From assembly GCA_963724135.1 (NCBI GenBank), contig CAVRTA010000006.1, positions 1,178,001 to 1,242,000 on the forward strand: 64,000 nucleotides of DNA, read 5' to 3'. Below, in pieces: positions 15,356 through 23,825 of this stretch (the stretch's first letter is position 1; each line of letters opens with the position of its first letter). Source of the stretch: DATLGB01 sp963724135 (lineage in GTDB: Bacteria > Actinomycetota > Thermoleophilia > Solirubrobacterales > Solirubrobacteraceae). Under the pieces are notes generated by a model, which was not told the DNA's origin, did not search any database, and saw only the letters and a program-made list of their open reading frames with translations. The translations under genes and the position numbers were made by a program.

Positions 15356-16814
15356 ATGGCGCAACAGCACTTGGACCGGCTGTCGGCGATCGATGCCGGC
15401 TTCCTGGCACAGGAAGGCCCGAACACCCACATGCACATCGGCGGCGTCGCGCTGCTCGACGGGCCGCCGCCGCTGCTCGAGGAGTTCACCGGCCATGTCC
15501 GCTCGCGCCTGCACCTCGTCCCGCGCTATCGCCAGCGGGTGGCCAAGGCGCCGCTCGAGAGCGGCCTGCCGCTGTGGATCGACGACCCCACGTTCAACCT
15601 CGGCTACCACATCCGCCACACCGCGCTGCCCGCGCCGGGATCGCTCGATCTGCTGTGGACGCTCGCGGCGCGGATCTTCTCGCAGCGCCTCGACCGCTCG
15701 AAGCCCCTGTGGGAGCTCTATCTCGTCGAGGGGCTGGGCGACGGCCGCTTCGCGCTGATCTCGAAGACCCACCACGCGCTGGTCGACGGCGTCTCCGGCG
15801 CCGACCTCGCGACGGTCCTGTTCGACCTCTCGCCGGAGGGGACGCAGGTCGAGCGGGCCGAACCGTGGGTGCCGAAACGCGTGCCGACGCGCGCGGAGCT
15901 CGTGGCGCGGGGCGTGGAGGGGGCGTTGCGCACGGCGGCCGACCTCACCCAGCGCGCAGCCGACCCGCGCACCACGCTCGCCCGCGCGCGGGAGCTCGCC
16001 GCCGGCCTGGGCGAGGTCGCGCGCACCGCGCTCACCGCACCCCCGCCGACGCCGTTCAACGTCCGGCCCGGGCCGTACCGGCGCTTCGCCGTCGTCGAGG
16101 AGCGCCTGAGCCGGTTCAAGGGGATCAAGGACGTGCTCGGCGGCACCGTCAACGACGTCGTCCTCGCCGCCGTCTCCGGCGGCCTCGCCCATTTCCTCGA
16201 GTCGCGCAGCCTCGCCACGGACGGGCTCGAGCTGCGGGCGTGCGTCCCGGTCTCGGTGCGCACGCAGGCGACGCGGGAGAAGCTCGGCAACGAGATCACG
16301 GTGATGATGGCGCCGCTGCCGGTGGGCATCGCCGATCCGGTGCGCCGGCTCGCGCGCGTGCGGGAGGTGATGCAGGGGCTCAAGGAGTCAAAGCAGGCGC
16401 TCGGCGCTCAGGCGATCGCCGGCATGCAGGACTTCGCGCCGCCGACCGTCCATGCCCAGGCCTCGCGCCTCCAGTTCTCGTCGCGGATGTACAACCTGCT
16501 CGTCACCAACGTGCCCGGACCGCAGTTCCCGCTCTATGTGCTCGGGCCGGCGCATGCGCTCGATGCTCCCGATCCCGTTCCTCGCCGGCGACCGCGCGCT
16601 GGCGATCGCGATCATGAGCTACGACGGCGGCATGAACTTCGGCCTGCTCGGCGACTACGACGCGATGGGCGACCTGCACGTCGTCGCGGAGGGGATCGAG
16701 CACGCCCTCAACGACCTCGACCGCGCCGCCGGGCGGACGCGGCGCATGGCCGCGCGCCGATCTATCCGATCAGGACCGGCGTCCCGATCGACACCCGGTC
16801 GTACAGGTCGATGA
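15356..16814 (+). CDS. wax ester synthase / diacylglycerol acyltransferase (one frameshift)
   Basis: Start ATG 15356. The N-terminal MAQQHLDRLSAIDAGFLAQE leads to the acyltransferase motif KTHHALVDGVSG (HHxxxDG), then NDVVLAAVSGGL and the conserved NLLVTNVPGP block. The frame breaks near 16545. One base change continues it as RRMRSMLPIPFLAGDRALAI, then AIMSYDGGMNFGLLGDYDAM and HVVAEGIEHALNDL, the normal C-terminus, ending at 16814. The bifunctional enzyme esterifies fatty alcohols or diacylglycerol with acyl-CoA to make wax esters and triacylglycerol at the membrane. The 3' end overlaps the convergent L,D-transpeptidase gene by ~50 bp. A single-base sequencing error is the simplest explanation of the break. 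Confidence 0.88.
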
Positions 16815-17802
16815 CGTCCCAGGAGTGCATGCGGATGCACCCGTGCGACGCGGCCGTGCCGATCGAGTAGTCCTGGGCGGTGCCGTGGATGCCGACACTG
16901 CCGGCAACGCCCATCCAGCGCGCCTTGAGCGGGTTGTTGGGGTCGCTCGCGCTGTAGGACTGCCCGGCGGACTCTCCCGCCCACGGGCTGTTGGGCGCCG
17001 TCCAGGTCGGGTTGACCTGCTTGCTCTGGATCGCGAACAGGCCCTCGGGAGTGGGGTAGGCGGGCTGGCCGATGGCGACGGAGTAGCTGCGGTCGAAGCG
17101 CAGGTTGCGGAACAGCCGCAGCGTGAAGGTCGACTTCTCGATGGTGATGATCGCCGGGTAGGAGCGCCGCAGCTCGCGGCCGCCGATCTCCGGCTTGACG
17201 CGCAGCAGCTTCAGGCGCTGTGACCGGTCGCGGGCGGGGTCGGCGAACCGGCGCTTGATCATCTTCACGACGTGCTTGGAGGCGAGTGCGCGGCCCGCGC
17301 GGGCACGGCGGCGGCCGATCGAGGTGAGACGGATGCGCACGGCGGCGTCACGCGGCTCGACCCGGACCGCCTCGGCCACGCGCTTGACGAACCTGCGGAT
17401 CGGCTTGCGCGCGAAGCGCAGCACCGGGCGCAGCACGCTGAACTCGCTCGCGGCCATGACGCGCGCGACCGTGCGCTCGATGTCGATCTCCTGCCGGACC
17501 CGGCGTGCGGTGAGCGTGAACGTCCTCCCGCCGCTGCGCAGCTCGATGGGTGTGCGCGCCTTCTCGCGCACGACCGACGTGACCGCGAAGCGCACCTGCT
17601 CCTCGGTGAAGCCGCCGACGTCGACCCCGGCGATGGCGACGTGTGGCGCCGCCGTCGCTTCGGGGGTGGGCGTCGGTGACGGCGTGACCGTGGGAGCGAC
17701 GGTCGGGACGACAGTGGGTGTGGGTGTGGGCGTGGGCGACTGCGCGACCGCCGGGGCGGCGAGCGCCAGCGTGCCCAGCAGGGTGGCGAGGGCGATCCGC
17801 AT
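16762..17802 (-). CDS. L,D-transpeptidase (YkuD domain), secreted
   Basis: 346 residues from ATG 17802. Signal peptide (MRIALATLLGTLALAAPAVAQ), then a Pro/Thr repeat linker coded by GTGGGTGTGGGC-type repeats (~17643-17745). Next is a VanW/peptidoglycan-binding-like region (AGVDVGGFTEEQVRFAV ... TLTARRVRQEI), and at ~225-346 the YkuD domain with HGTAQDYSIGTAASHGCIRM (catalytic His and Cys). It forms 3-3 cross-links in peptidoglycan or attaches proteins to it, outside the membrane. It follows the alpha/beta hydrolase gene on the same strand, 12 bp after its stop. Confidence 0.95.
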   Translation of the reverse strand: MRIALATLLGTLALAAPAVAQSPTPTPTPTVVPTVAPTVTPSPTPTPEATAAPHVAIAGVDVGGFTEEQVRFAVTSVVREKARTPIELRSGGRTFTLTARRVRQEIDIERTVARVMAASEFSVLRPVLRFARKPIRRFVKRVAEAVRVEPRDAAVRIRLTSIGRRRARAGRALASKHVVKMIKRRFADPARDRSQRLKLLRVKPEIGGRELRRSYPAIITIEKSTFTLRLFRNLRFDRSYSVAIGQPAYPTPEGLFAIQSKQVNPTWTAPNSPWAGESAGQSYSASDPNNPLKARWMGVAGSVGIHGTAQDYSIGTAASHGCIRMHSWDVIDLYDRVSIGTPVLIG

Positions 17803-17814
17803 CGCCTGCCGAGG

Positions 17815-18681
17815 TTACGCGGCCAGGGCGGTCTCCTGGGCGAATGCAAGCAGCAGTTCAGCGACGCGCTCGGTCTCCTCGAGCTGCGGGCAGTGGCCAC
17901 ACCCCTCGAGCAGCACGACCTCGGTGTCGGGCAGCGCCTCGCTGATGATGCGCGCGCCGGAGTGGCTGACCATCCGGTCGCGCGTCCCCCAGATGAGGAG
18001 CACGGGGCACCCGACCTGATCGAGGCTGAAGCAGTCCTGAAGCTCGGGCAGCAGCTGCCGGCCGGTGGCGAGCAGCCGCCGCACCGACTCGCGGTCCCGG
18101 TGGTGCGACGCCATCGCGGCGACGACACGCGGGTCCGCCTTGCCGGGCTGCGAGAACGCCAGCCGCTTGAACACCTCGCCCACCGCGAGGGCGAACGCCT
18201 GCCGCGGGACCGGCACCGGCAGCGCGAGGACCGACCGCACGACCGGGTCGCGCTCGATCAGCTCGAACCAGCGCGGCATGTCGAGACCGGCGGGCGCGAT
18301 CGGCACGCAGCCGGCGATCGGCAGCTCGGCCTGCTGCGCCGCGCGCAGCGAGACGACGCCGCCGAGCGAGTTCCCGCCGACGATCACCGGCGCGCCGGTC
18401 TCGGCGTGGACGTGCGCCACGAGGCCGGCGGCGAAGGCATCGAGCTGCGGCAGCATCGCGCCCTCGTGCAGGCGCGAGGCCGCGCCGAAGCCGGGCAGGT
18501 CGACCGCGATCGCGCGCTGGTTGCGGCGCCCGAGCACTTCGATCAGCGGACGCCAGGTGTCCGCCGAGTCGCCGAACCCGTGAAACAGGATCAGGCCCGG
18601 ACCGTCGCCCTCGATCTCCAGGACGCGCGTCTCGTAGCCGTCGACCTCGAGCCGGTGCTCGAAGCTCGGCTGGACGGTCAA
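17815..18681 (-). CDS. alpha/beta hydrolase
   Basis: 288 residues from ATG 18681. The canonical fold is visible: oxyanion-hole LILFHGFGDSADTW, AVDLPGFGAAS, nucleophile elbow GGNSLGG (Ser ~105), acid strand VLLIWGTRDRMVS (Asp) and GCGHCPQLEE (His). All three catalytic residues are thus accounted for. It is related to serine hydrolases such as meta-cleavage product hydrolases and esterases. The substrate is unknown. The L,D-transpeptidase gene follows in the same direction. Confidence 0.92.
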   Translation of the reverse strand: MTVQPSFEHRLEVDGYETRVLEIEGDGPGLILFHGFGDSADTWRPLIEVLGRRNQRAIAVDLPGFGAASRLHEGAMLPQLDAFAAGLVAHVHAETGAPVIVGGNSLGGVVSLRAAQQAELPIAGCVPIAPAGLDMPRWFELIERDPVVRSVLALPVPVPRQAFALAVGEVFKRLAFSQPGKADPRVVAAMASHHRDRESVRRLLATGRQLLPELQDCFSLDQVGCPVLLIWGTRDRMVSHSGARIISEALPDTEVVLLEGCGHCPQLEETERVAELLLAFAQETALAA

Positions 18682-18702
18682 GCCGGCGGTAGGGTCCGCG
18701 AC

Positions 18703-19243
18703 CTGGTCATCCCGCTCAAGCTACAGCTGCTCGGAGACGTACATCTGCGGCCGATCACGCTCGCCGACGCGGACGAGCTGATCACCGTGATCGACCTCAG
18801 CCGCGAGCACCTCGCGCCGTGGATGCCGTGGGCGCGCGACTACGACCCCGGGGCCACGCGCGCGTTCGTCGCCGCCGCGGTGCGCCAGATGCAGGACGAC
18901 CAGGGCGCGCAGTTCGTGATCGTGCGCGAGGGCCGCATCGCCGGGACGATCGGACTGCACGCGATCGACTGGATGAACGGCGCCACCTCGGTCGGCTACT
19001 GGATCGCAGCGGACGCGCAGGGCCAGGGGATCATGACCGCGGCCCTGTCGGCCGTGCGTCCGCTGGGTCTTCGACGACCTCGGCCTCCACCGCATCCAAC
19101 TGCGCGCCGCTCCCGAGAACGCCCGCTCGCAGGCCGTCGCGGAGCGCTGCGGCTTCAGCTTCGAGGGCATGGCGCGCCAGGCGGAGCTCGCCGGTGACGG
19201 CTATCGCGACCTGCGTCAGTTCTCGCTGCTGGCGTCCGACTGA
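18703..19243 (+). CDS. GNAT family N-acetyltransferase, RimJ/RimL type (one frameshift)
   Basis: Two frames join into one GNAT protein. LRPITLADADELITVIDLSREHLAPWMPWARDY and VGYWIAADAQGQGIMTAAL (acetyl-CoA motif A) lie before a break near 19055-19062. After it, WVFDDLGLHRIQLRAAPEN, then SQAVAERCGFSFEGMARQAE and GYRDLRQFSLLASD to the TGA at 19241. One base change joins them. It is similar to RimL/RimJ and antibiotic-modifying acetyltransferases. The start is not clear: CTG 18703 is the only nearby candidate in frame, ~20 bp from the divergent hydrolase start. Confidence 0.8.
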
Positions 19244-19252
19244 TTCCGCCGG

Positions 19253-19924
19253 ATGCAGGTTTACGTTTCAAAAGCAATGGCGGCGCCGGTGGCAGCGGAA
19301 CGGATGGAGGCGGACCTTCGCGAGCTGATCTCGACGGTCCAGTGCTCGCATCTGCGCACGCTGCTCGACCGGCTGTTCTCCGGTGAGACATGGGAGCGCT
19401 TCCGGACCGCGCCGGCCGCCAAGCACTTCCACCAGGCCTATGCGCACGGACTGCTCGAGCACTCGCTGTCGGTCGCCCAGGGCGTCTCGGCGCTTGCCTC
19501 CACCTTCCCCGGCATCGACCGGGACATCGCCGTCGCCGGCGCGCTGCTGCACGACATCGGCAAGCTCGACGCCTACGCCACCCGTGCCGAGGGCATCGAG
19601 ATGACCGACCTGGGCAAGCTCCAGGGCGAGATCCCGCTCGGCTACTACCGCGTCCGCCGTGCGATCGAGGACATCCCCGGCTTCCCGGAGGGCGTCGCCG
19701 TCGGGCTGCTCCACATCATCCTCTCCCACCACGGCCAGCTCGAGCACGGCTCGCCGGTCGTCCCCTGCACGCGCGAGGCCACGCTCGTCCACATGATCGA
19801 CAACCTCGGCGGCCGGCTCGGCTCCTTCGACCGCATCGAGCGCGAGCTCGCCGACGGCGAGACGTGGTCGACGTTCGATCGCGCCCTGAGCGGCTCGGCG
19901 TACTTCGCCGCGCGCGCCGCGTAG
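19253..19924 (+). CDS. HD-domain protein, YhaM/CBF1-like phosphohydrolase
   Basis: 223 residues from ATG 19253. The HD motif set is complete: HGLLEHSLSVAQ (His), GALLHDIGK (HD), IILSHHG (His) and HMIDNLGG (Asp). The order and LLHDIGKLDAYATRAEGIEMTDLGKLQG resemble the HD half of YhaM-type 3'-5' exoribonucleases. The N-terminal OB-fold is missing, so it is an HD-only form. Substrate unknown: RNA ends or nucleotides. It begins 10 bp after the GNAT stop, suggesting co-transcription. Confidence 0.85.
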   Translation: MQVYVSKAMAAPVAAERMEADLRELISTVQCSHLRTLLDRLFSGETWERFRTAPAAKHFHQAYAHGLLEHSLSVAQGVSALASTFPGIDRDIAVAGALLHDIGKLDAYATRAEGIEMTDLGKLQGEIPLGYYRVRRAIEDIPGFPEGVAVGLLHIILSHHGQLEHGSPVVPCTREATLVHMIDNLGGRLGSFDRIERELADGETWSTFDRALSGSAYFAARAA

Positions 19925-19953
19925 GGCCGGCGCGCTCAGCTCGCTGCGTGGCC

Positions 19954-20139
19954 TCAGCCGAGCGCGGCGGCCATGAGCTCCTCCATCTCCTTGGCGGCGC
20001 GGAGGATGCGCTCGGCGTAGTCGCGGCGCTCCTGCTCGGAGATCTCGCGGTCGCCCGCCATCAGCTGGGCGAACCCGGAGATCACGACGAGCGGGGAGCG
20101 CAAGTCGTGACGGAGCTTGCGGAGGGTGTCCTGGTCCAC
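19954..20139 (-). CDS. HisKA-only (dimerization/phosphoacceptor) mini-protein
   Basis: 61 residues from GTG 20139 (an upstream GTG near 20175 is possible). Nearly the whole protein is a histidine-kinase DHp domain: VDQDTLRKLRHDLRSPLVVI, SGFAQLMAGDREISEQ and then ERRDYAERILRAAKEMEELM. It has the H-box His in RHDLRSP and the second helix. No HATPase_c domain follows in any frame. It could be a phosphotransfer relay or a dominant partner of a full kinase (inference). It is divergent from the PafBC gene. A lone receiver protein is coded 2.6 kb away at 22728. Confidence 0.65.
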   Translation of the reverse strand: MDQDTLRKLRHDLRSPLVVISGFAQLMAGDREISEQERRDYAERILRAAKEMEELMAAALG

Positions 20140-20184
20140 GCGCTGAATGTTCGCAAAGAGCGCGCGACTTGAACACACGTCAGG

Positions 20185-22293
20185 TTGCGCCCGAGGCCCT
20201 TGGTCTACCGTGACGAGACCTTGGCGAAGGACACGGAGAAGCTCATCCGCCAGCTGTCGCTGATCTCGTATCTGATGGCTGAGCGGCGGCCAGTGACGGC
20301 CACGGAGATCCGGCGCGACGTGGAGGGCTACTCGGACATGACCGAGGACGCCTTCGCGCGCCGCTTCTACGCGGACAGGGCCGAGCTCGAGTCGCTCGGG
20401 ATCACGCTCTCGGTCGACCGGCCGGCAGACGGGTTCTCCGAGCAGGAGAACTACTCGCTCGCGCGCGAGGCGTTCCATCTGCCGGCGATCGCGTTCACCG
20501 ACCGCGAGCTGGCCTCTCTGCAGACCGCGCTGAGCCTGCTCGACGGTGAGTTCGCCTACGCCGAGCCGCTGCGCCTCGCGCTCCAGCAGATCACCTGGGG
20601 CCGCCCGAGCCCCCTCGACCTGCCGAGCCAGCGCACGGTCGGGCTCGGCATCACCGCTGCCGCCGGCGGACACGACATCAGCCAGCGGATCGCCAAGATC
20701 GACACCGCGATCTACCGCCGTAAGCGCGTCGAGTTCGCCTACCACACGATGGCATCCGACGAGACCGCGACGCGCCAGGTCGACCCGTACCACCTGCTCT
20801 TCGAGGGCGGGCAGTTCTACCTGATCGGCTACTCGCACGAGCGCGAGGCGATCCGCGTGTTCCGCCTCGACCGGATGCGCGGCAAGGTCGCCTACGCCAC
20901 CAAGGCCGAGCACGACTTCCAGCGTCCCGCCGACTTCGACCCGCGCCGCTACGCGCAGCAGATCCCGTGGCAGCTCGGCGACGCGGTCGGTGCCGCCGAG
21001 GTCTGGTTCTCCGAGCGCATCGCCTGGATGGTCGAGCGCCACTTCGCGACCTACGGGACGCTCGAGTCCGCAGACGACGGTGCCTGCGTGTTCCGCTCCG
21101 ACTATGCGTTGCCGCGGCTGCTGATCTCCTGGGTGTTCGGCTTCGGCGAGCACGCCCGCATCCTCAACCCGCAGCCGCTCGTCGACGAGGCCCGGGAGCG
21201 GCTCGACCGGATCATCGACGGGCACCGGGGCGAGCCGGCGGTCGAGGTCGACGACGCCGGCGTCAAGCGTGCGCGCAAGCGCGCGGCCGCCGCGGCCGGG
21301 GCGGAGTCCGAGCCGCGCTCGCGCCAGCGCGAGACCGCGATCCGCCCCGAGCGCTTCGCGCGGCTGGTCACGCTCGCGTCGGTCCTGATCCGCGCCGGCC
21401 GCAACGGCGAGCGTCTGAAGGTGCGCGACGTGGTGGAGCAGCTGCAGATGTCCGAGCAGGAGCTGCGCGAGGACGTCAACGTGCTCAACGTCGTCAACTT
21501 CGGCGGCGGCACCTACGTCCTCTACGCGGAGATCTCCCACGGCGAGATCGAGGTGGACACCGAGCCCTACTCGGACACCTTCGACCGGCCGGCGCGGCTG
21601 CTGCCGATCGAGGCCAAGGCGCTCGTCGCGGCGATCGACCTGATCGGCGACCACCTGCCCGCCGGCGCGCTCGACTCGGCGCGCAAGAAGATCGTCGACG
21701 CCCTGGGCGAGGATCCGGTGCGCGAGGGCCTGCACGTCGCGCACGCGGGCGGCGACGACTCCCGCATCGCGCGCGAGGTGACCGAGGCGATCGAGTCGCG
21801 GCGGTTGCTCGCGCTCGACTACTACGTGGAGAACGAGGACCGCTTCTCCGAGCGCGCCATCGAGCCCTACGCGCTGATCAACGGCCGCGAGGGCTGGTAC
21901 GTGACCGGCTACGACCCCGACCGCGAGGGCATGCGTCACTTCCGTCTGGACCGCATCAAGTCGGCGGCCGTGCTCGAGCAGACCTACGAGCCGCGACCGG
22001 AGCTCGACCCGATCGCCGACATCGAGGGGTGGCCGCGCACGGGGACCGTCGGCGGCTCGCGCGTCGCGCACGTCTGGATCTCGGCCGAGCAGGCGCGCTG
22101 GGCCCGCGAGGAGCGCAGCGTCGTCGCCGAGCTCGAGGACGGCTCGATCGTCGTCGAGTGGTCGTTCAAGGGCGAGGGTTACCTCGTCAAGGAGGTGCTC
22201 AAGGAGGCCGGCGACGCGGTCGTGCTCGAGCCCGCCGACCTGCGTGAGGCCGTGCTCGCGGCGGCGGAGCGCCTCGTCTCCACCGCCCGTTGA
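20185..22293 (+). CDS. pafBC: PafB-PafC fusion, double WYL-domain transcriptional regulator
   Basis: 702 residues from TTG 20185 (a later TTG is possible). There are two copies of the HTH-WYL-WCX layout. The first (1-~340): LIRQLSLISYLMAERRPVTATEIRRDVEGYSD, then PYHLLFEGGQFYLIGY in the WYL part. The second (~385-702): RFARLVTLASVLIRAGRNGERLKVRDVVEQLQMSEQELREDV, then EPYALINGREGWYVTGY. An acidic/basic Ala-rich linker joins them. PafB and PafC are usually separate neighbouring genes in actinobacteria, controlling a RecA/LexA-independent DNA-damage regulon; fused forms are known. Proteasome genes, the usual neighbours, are not seen here. The next gene overlaps its stop by 4 bp. Confidence 0.9.
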   Translation: MRPRPLVYRDETLAKDTEKLIRQLSLISYLMAERRPVTATEIRRDVEGYSDMTEDAFARRFYADRAELESLGITLSVDRPADGFSEQENYSLAREAFHLPAIAFTDRELASLQTALSLLDGEFAYAEPLRLALQQITWGRPSPLDLPSQRTVGLGITAAAGGHDISQRIAKIDTAIYRRKRVEFAYHTMASDETATRQVDPYHLLFEGGQFYLIGYSHEREAIRVFRLDRMRGKVAYATKAEHDFQRPADFDPRRYAQQIPWQLGDAVGAAEVWFSERIAWMVERHFATYGTLESADDGACVFRSDYALPRLLISWVFGFGEHARILNPQPLVDEARERLDRIIDGHRGEPAVEVDDAGVKRARKRAAAAAGAESEPRSRQRETAIRPERFARLVTLASVLIRAGRNGERLKVRDVVEQLQMSEQELREDVNVLNVVNFGGGTYVLYAEISHGEIEVDTEPYSDTFDRPARLLPIEAKALVAAIDLIGDHLPAGALDSARKKIVDALGEDPVREGLHVAHAGGDDSRIAREVTEAIESRRLLALDYYVENEDRFSERAIEPYALINGREGWYVTGYDPDREGMRHFRLDRIKSAAVLEQTYEPRPELDPIADIEGWPRTGTVGGSRVAHVWISAEQARWAREERSVVAELEDGSIVVEWSFKGEGYLVKEVLKEAGDAVVLEPADLREAVLAAAERLVSTAR

Positions 22294-22745
22294 GCCGGCG
22301 CGCGCGGATCCAGATGAGCGAGGGCGAGGTCCTCGCCTTCCTCGCCGAGCACTTCATCGTCACCGTCGCGTCGTTCGGTCCCAACGGCCGCCCGCACCTG
22401 ATGCCGCTCTGGTACGTCGTTCGCAACGGGACGTTGTGGGGGTGGACATATGCCAAGTCGCAGAAGGCCGTCAACCTGCGCCGCGACCCGCGGGCGACGC
22501 TGCAGGTCGAAGCCGGCGGCCGCGACTACGGCGAGCTGCGCGGCGTGATGATCGAGGCGGACACGGTCGTCCACGACGACCTCGACACGGTCGCCGGCGT
22601 CGGCGCCGAGCTGCTGTCGCGCTATGCGGGCAGCGAGGTGCCGCGCGAGTACATCGCGACGCAGGCGCCCAAGCGCGTCGCGTTCGAGTTCCAGGCGACC
22701 CGGCGGGTCACCTGGGACCACCGCAAGCTAGGCGGCGTGTACTAG
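22290..22745 (+). CDS. pyridoxamine 5'-phosphate oxidase-like (PPOX, likely F420- or FMN-dependent) protein
   Basis: 151 residues from TTG 22290, overlapping the PafBC stop (alternative ATG 22314). The split-barrel flavin-binding fold is indicated by FIVTVASFGPNGRPHLMPLWYVV, the WGWTYAKSQKAVNLRRDPRATLQVE strand set and the C-terminal VAFEFQATRRVTWDHRKLGG. That C-terminus is typical of actinobacterial PPOX-class F420-dependent proteins. It probably binds F420 or FMN and reduces an unknown small molecule. Its end overlaps the convergent receiver gene by 18 bp. Confidence 0.85.
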   Translation: MSRRARIQMSEGEVLAFLAEHFIVTVASFGPNGRPHLMPLWYVVRNGTLWGWTYAKSQKAVNLRRDPRATLQVEAGGRDYGELRGVMIEADTVVHDDLDTVAGVGAELLSRYAGSEVPREYIATQAPKRVAFEFQATRRVTWDHRKLGGVY

Positions 22746-23084
22746 GGACTCCCGGACCGCCTCCATCAGGCGGTCCGGCTCACCCTTGTCGACGGTGCGC
22801 AGGCCCAGACGGCCGGCGCGCTGCTCGACCTTGGGGTCCAGGAAGGCCGAGTACAGGACGATCGGGAGCCGAGTGCCCTCGTCACGCAGGCGCTCGGCGA
22901 CCTCGATCCCGCTGATGCCGGGCGGCATGCGCTGGTCGAGCAGGATCAGGTCGTAGCCGCCGGCCCTCGCTCGGGCGAGGGCCTCCTCGCCGGACGAGGC
23001 CTCGTCGAAGTCCATGCCCTCGTCCTCCAGAAAGAGGGAGAGCATGAACCGGACGTCGGCCTGATCGTCGACGAGGAGGATCAT
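22728..23084 (-). CDS. orphan single-domain response regulator
   Basis: 118 residues from ATG 23084. It is only a receiver domain: MILLVDDQADVRFMLSLFLEDEG (acidic pocket DD), YDLILLDQRMPPGISGIEV (phosphoacceptor Asp) and IVLYSAF (Ser as the switch residue). The conserved Lys is visible as TVDKGEP. No output domain. It is 8 bp downstream of the secreted protein gene on the same strand and may relay phosphate from a kinase such as the one at 23826 (inference). Confidence 0.92.
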   Translation of the reverse strand: MILLVDDQADVRFMLSLFLEDEGMDFDEASSGEEALARARAGGYDLILLDQRMPPGISGIEVAERLRDEGTRLPIVLYSAFLDPKVEQRAGRLGLRTVDKGEPDRLMEAVRESLVHAA

Positions 23085-23091
23085 CGGTCGC

Positions 23092-23682
23092 TCACCAGTT
23101 GCCCCGTGGGTCGACGTAGACGTCATCGATCTGCCAGCTCCCCGAGAGGGAGGTGAAGCGGAAGGAGACGTCCGTGCTCGAGCCGCCGGTGACCAGCGGA
23201 AGCAGGTTCGCACCGATCACCGTGATCGGCGAGGGGTCCCAGGACGACGTGCCGCCGATGACGCCGAGCGTGTCGATCGACCCGTCGGCCATGACCACCT
23301 CGACGCGCAGCACCGCACTCAGCGCCGAGCCGCCGTCGCGGCGGACGAAGAAGCGGAACGTCGGGTGCTCGATGCCGACGCAGACCGCCGGCGAGGTCGC
23401 CGAGGCGCCGCCGGGCAGTGACAGCGAACTCGAGCCGGGCCCGTAGGAGTGGTTGCCGGGAACCACCGACGCGCCGTCGAGCGCCCAGCCGTCGGCGCCG
23501 TTCTCGAAGCCGCCGTCGGGCGCGAGGAAGTAGTAGCTGGGGTCGTACCACGGCGCGAAGACCTGGGACGAGACCGGGTTGTCGCAGTCTGACGAGCCCA
23601 GATCGGCGGAGGCGGGACTCGCAGCCACGGCGCTCAGGCCAAGCGCGGCGGCGAAGATGACGAGCGAACGCGGACGGAACAT
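23092..23682 (-). CDS. secreted hypothetical protein with carbohydrate-binding-like jellyroll
   Basis: 196 residues from ATG 23682, with AGGAGG about 12 nt upstream. Signal peptide MFRPRSLVIFAAALGLSAVAASPASA. The mature part has DGGFENGADGWALDGASVVPGNHSYG ... GSSSLSLPGGASATSPAVCVG ... FRFTSLSGSWQIDDVYVDPRG. This pattern (FENG..W, ...SL.LP, W.IDDVYV) is typical of beta-sandwich domains in secreted proteins. No enzyme motif. Likely an extracellular or surface binding protein. It shares a transcript with the receiver gene by position. Confidence 0.75.
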   Translation of the reverse strand: MFRPRSLVIFAAALGLSAVAASPASADLGSSDCDNPVSSQVFAPWYDPSYYFLAPDGGFENGADGWALDGASVVPGNHSYGPGSSSLSLPGGASATSPAVCVGIEHPTFRFFVRRDGGSALSAVLRVEVVMADGSIDTLGVIGGTSSWDPSPITVIGANLLPLVTGGSSTDVSFRFTSLSGSWQIDDVYVDPRGNW

Positions 23683-23825
23683 GAGGTGGGGTGTCCTCCT
23701 TGAGGATGCTGCAGGGCGGGTGACGGCCAGCCTCGGCCGTCTTGCGAGTTGCATCGACCTGAGCGAGACGGGTCTTTACTCGGACCTTCGTCCAGGTGTC
23801 AGCCCATCGCCGTAGCCTCCGCGGG

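Noticed and set aside
17643..17745. GTGGGTGTGGGC repeats as a minisatellite
   Set aside because: They encode the Pro/Thr linker of the secreted L,D-transpeptidase and need no other explanation.
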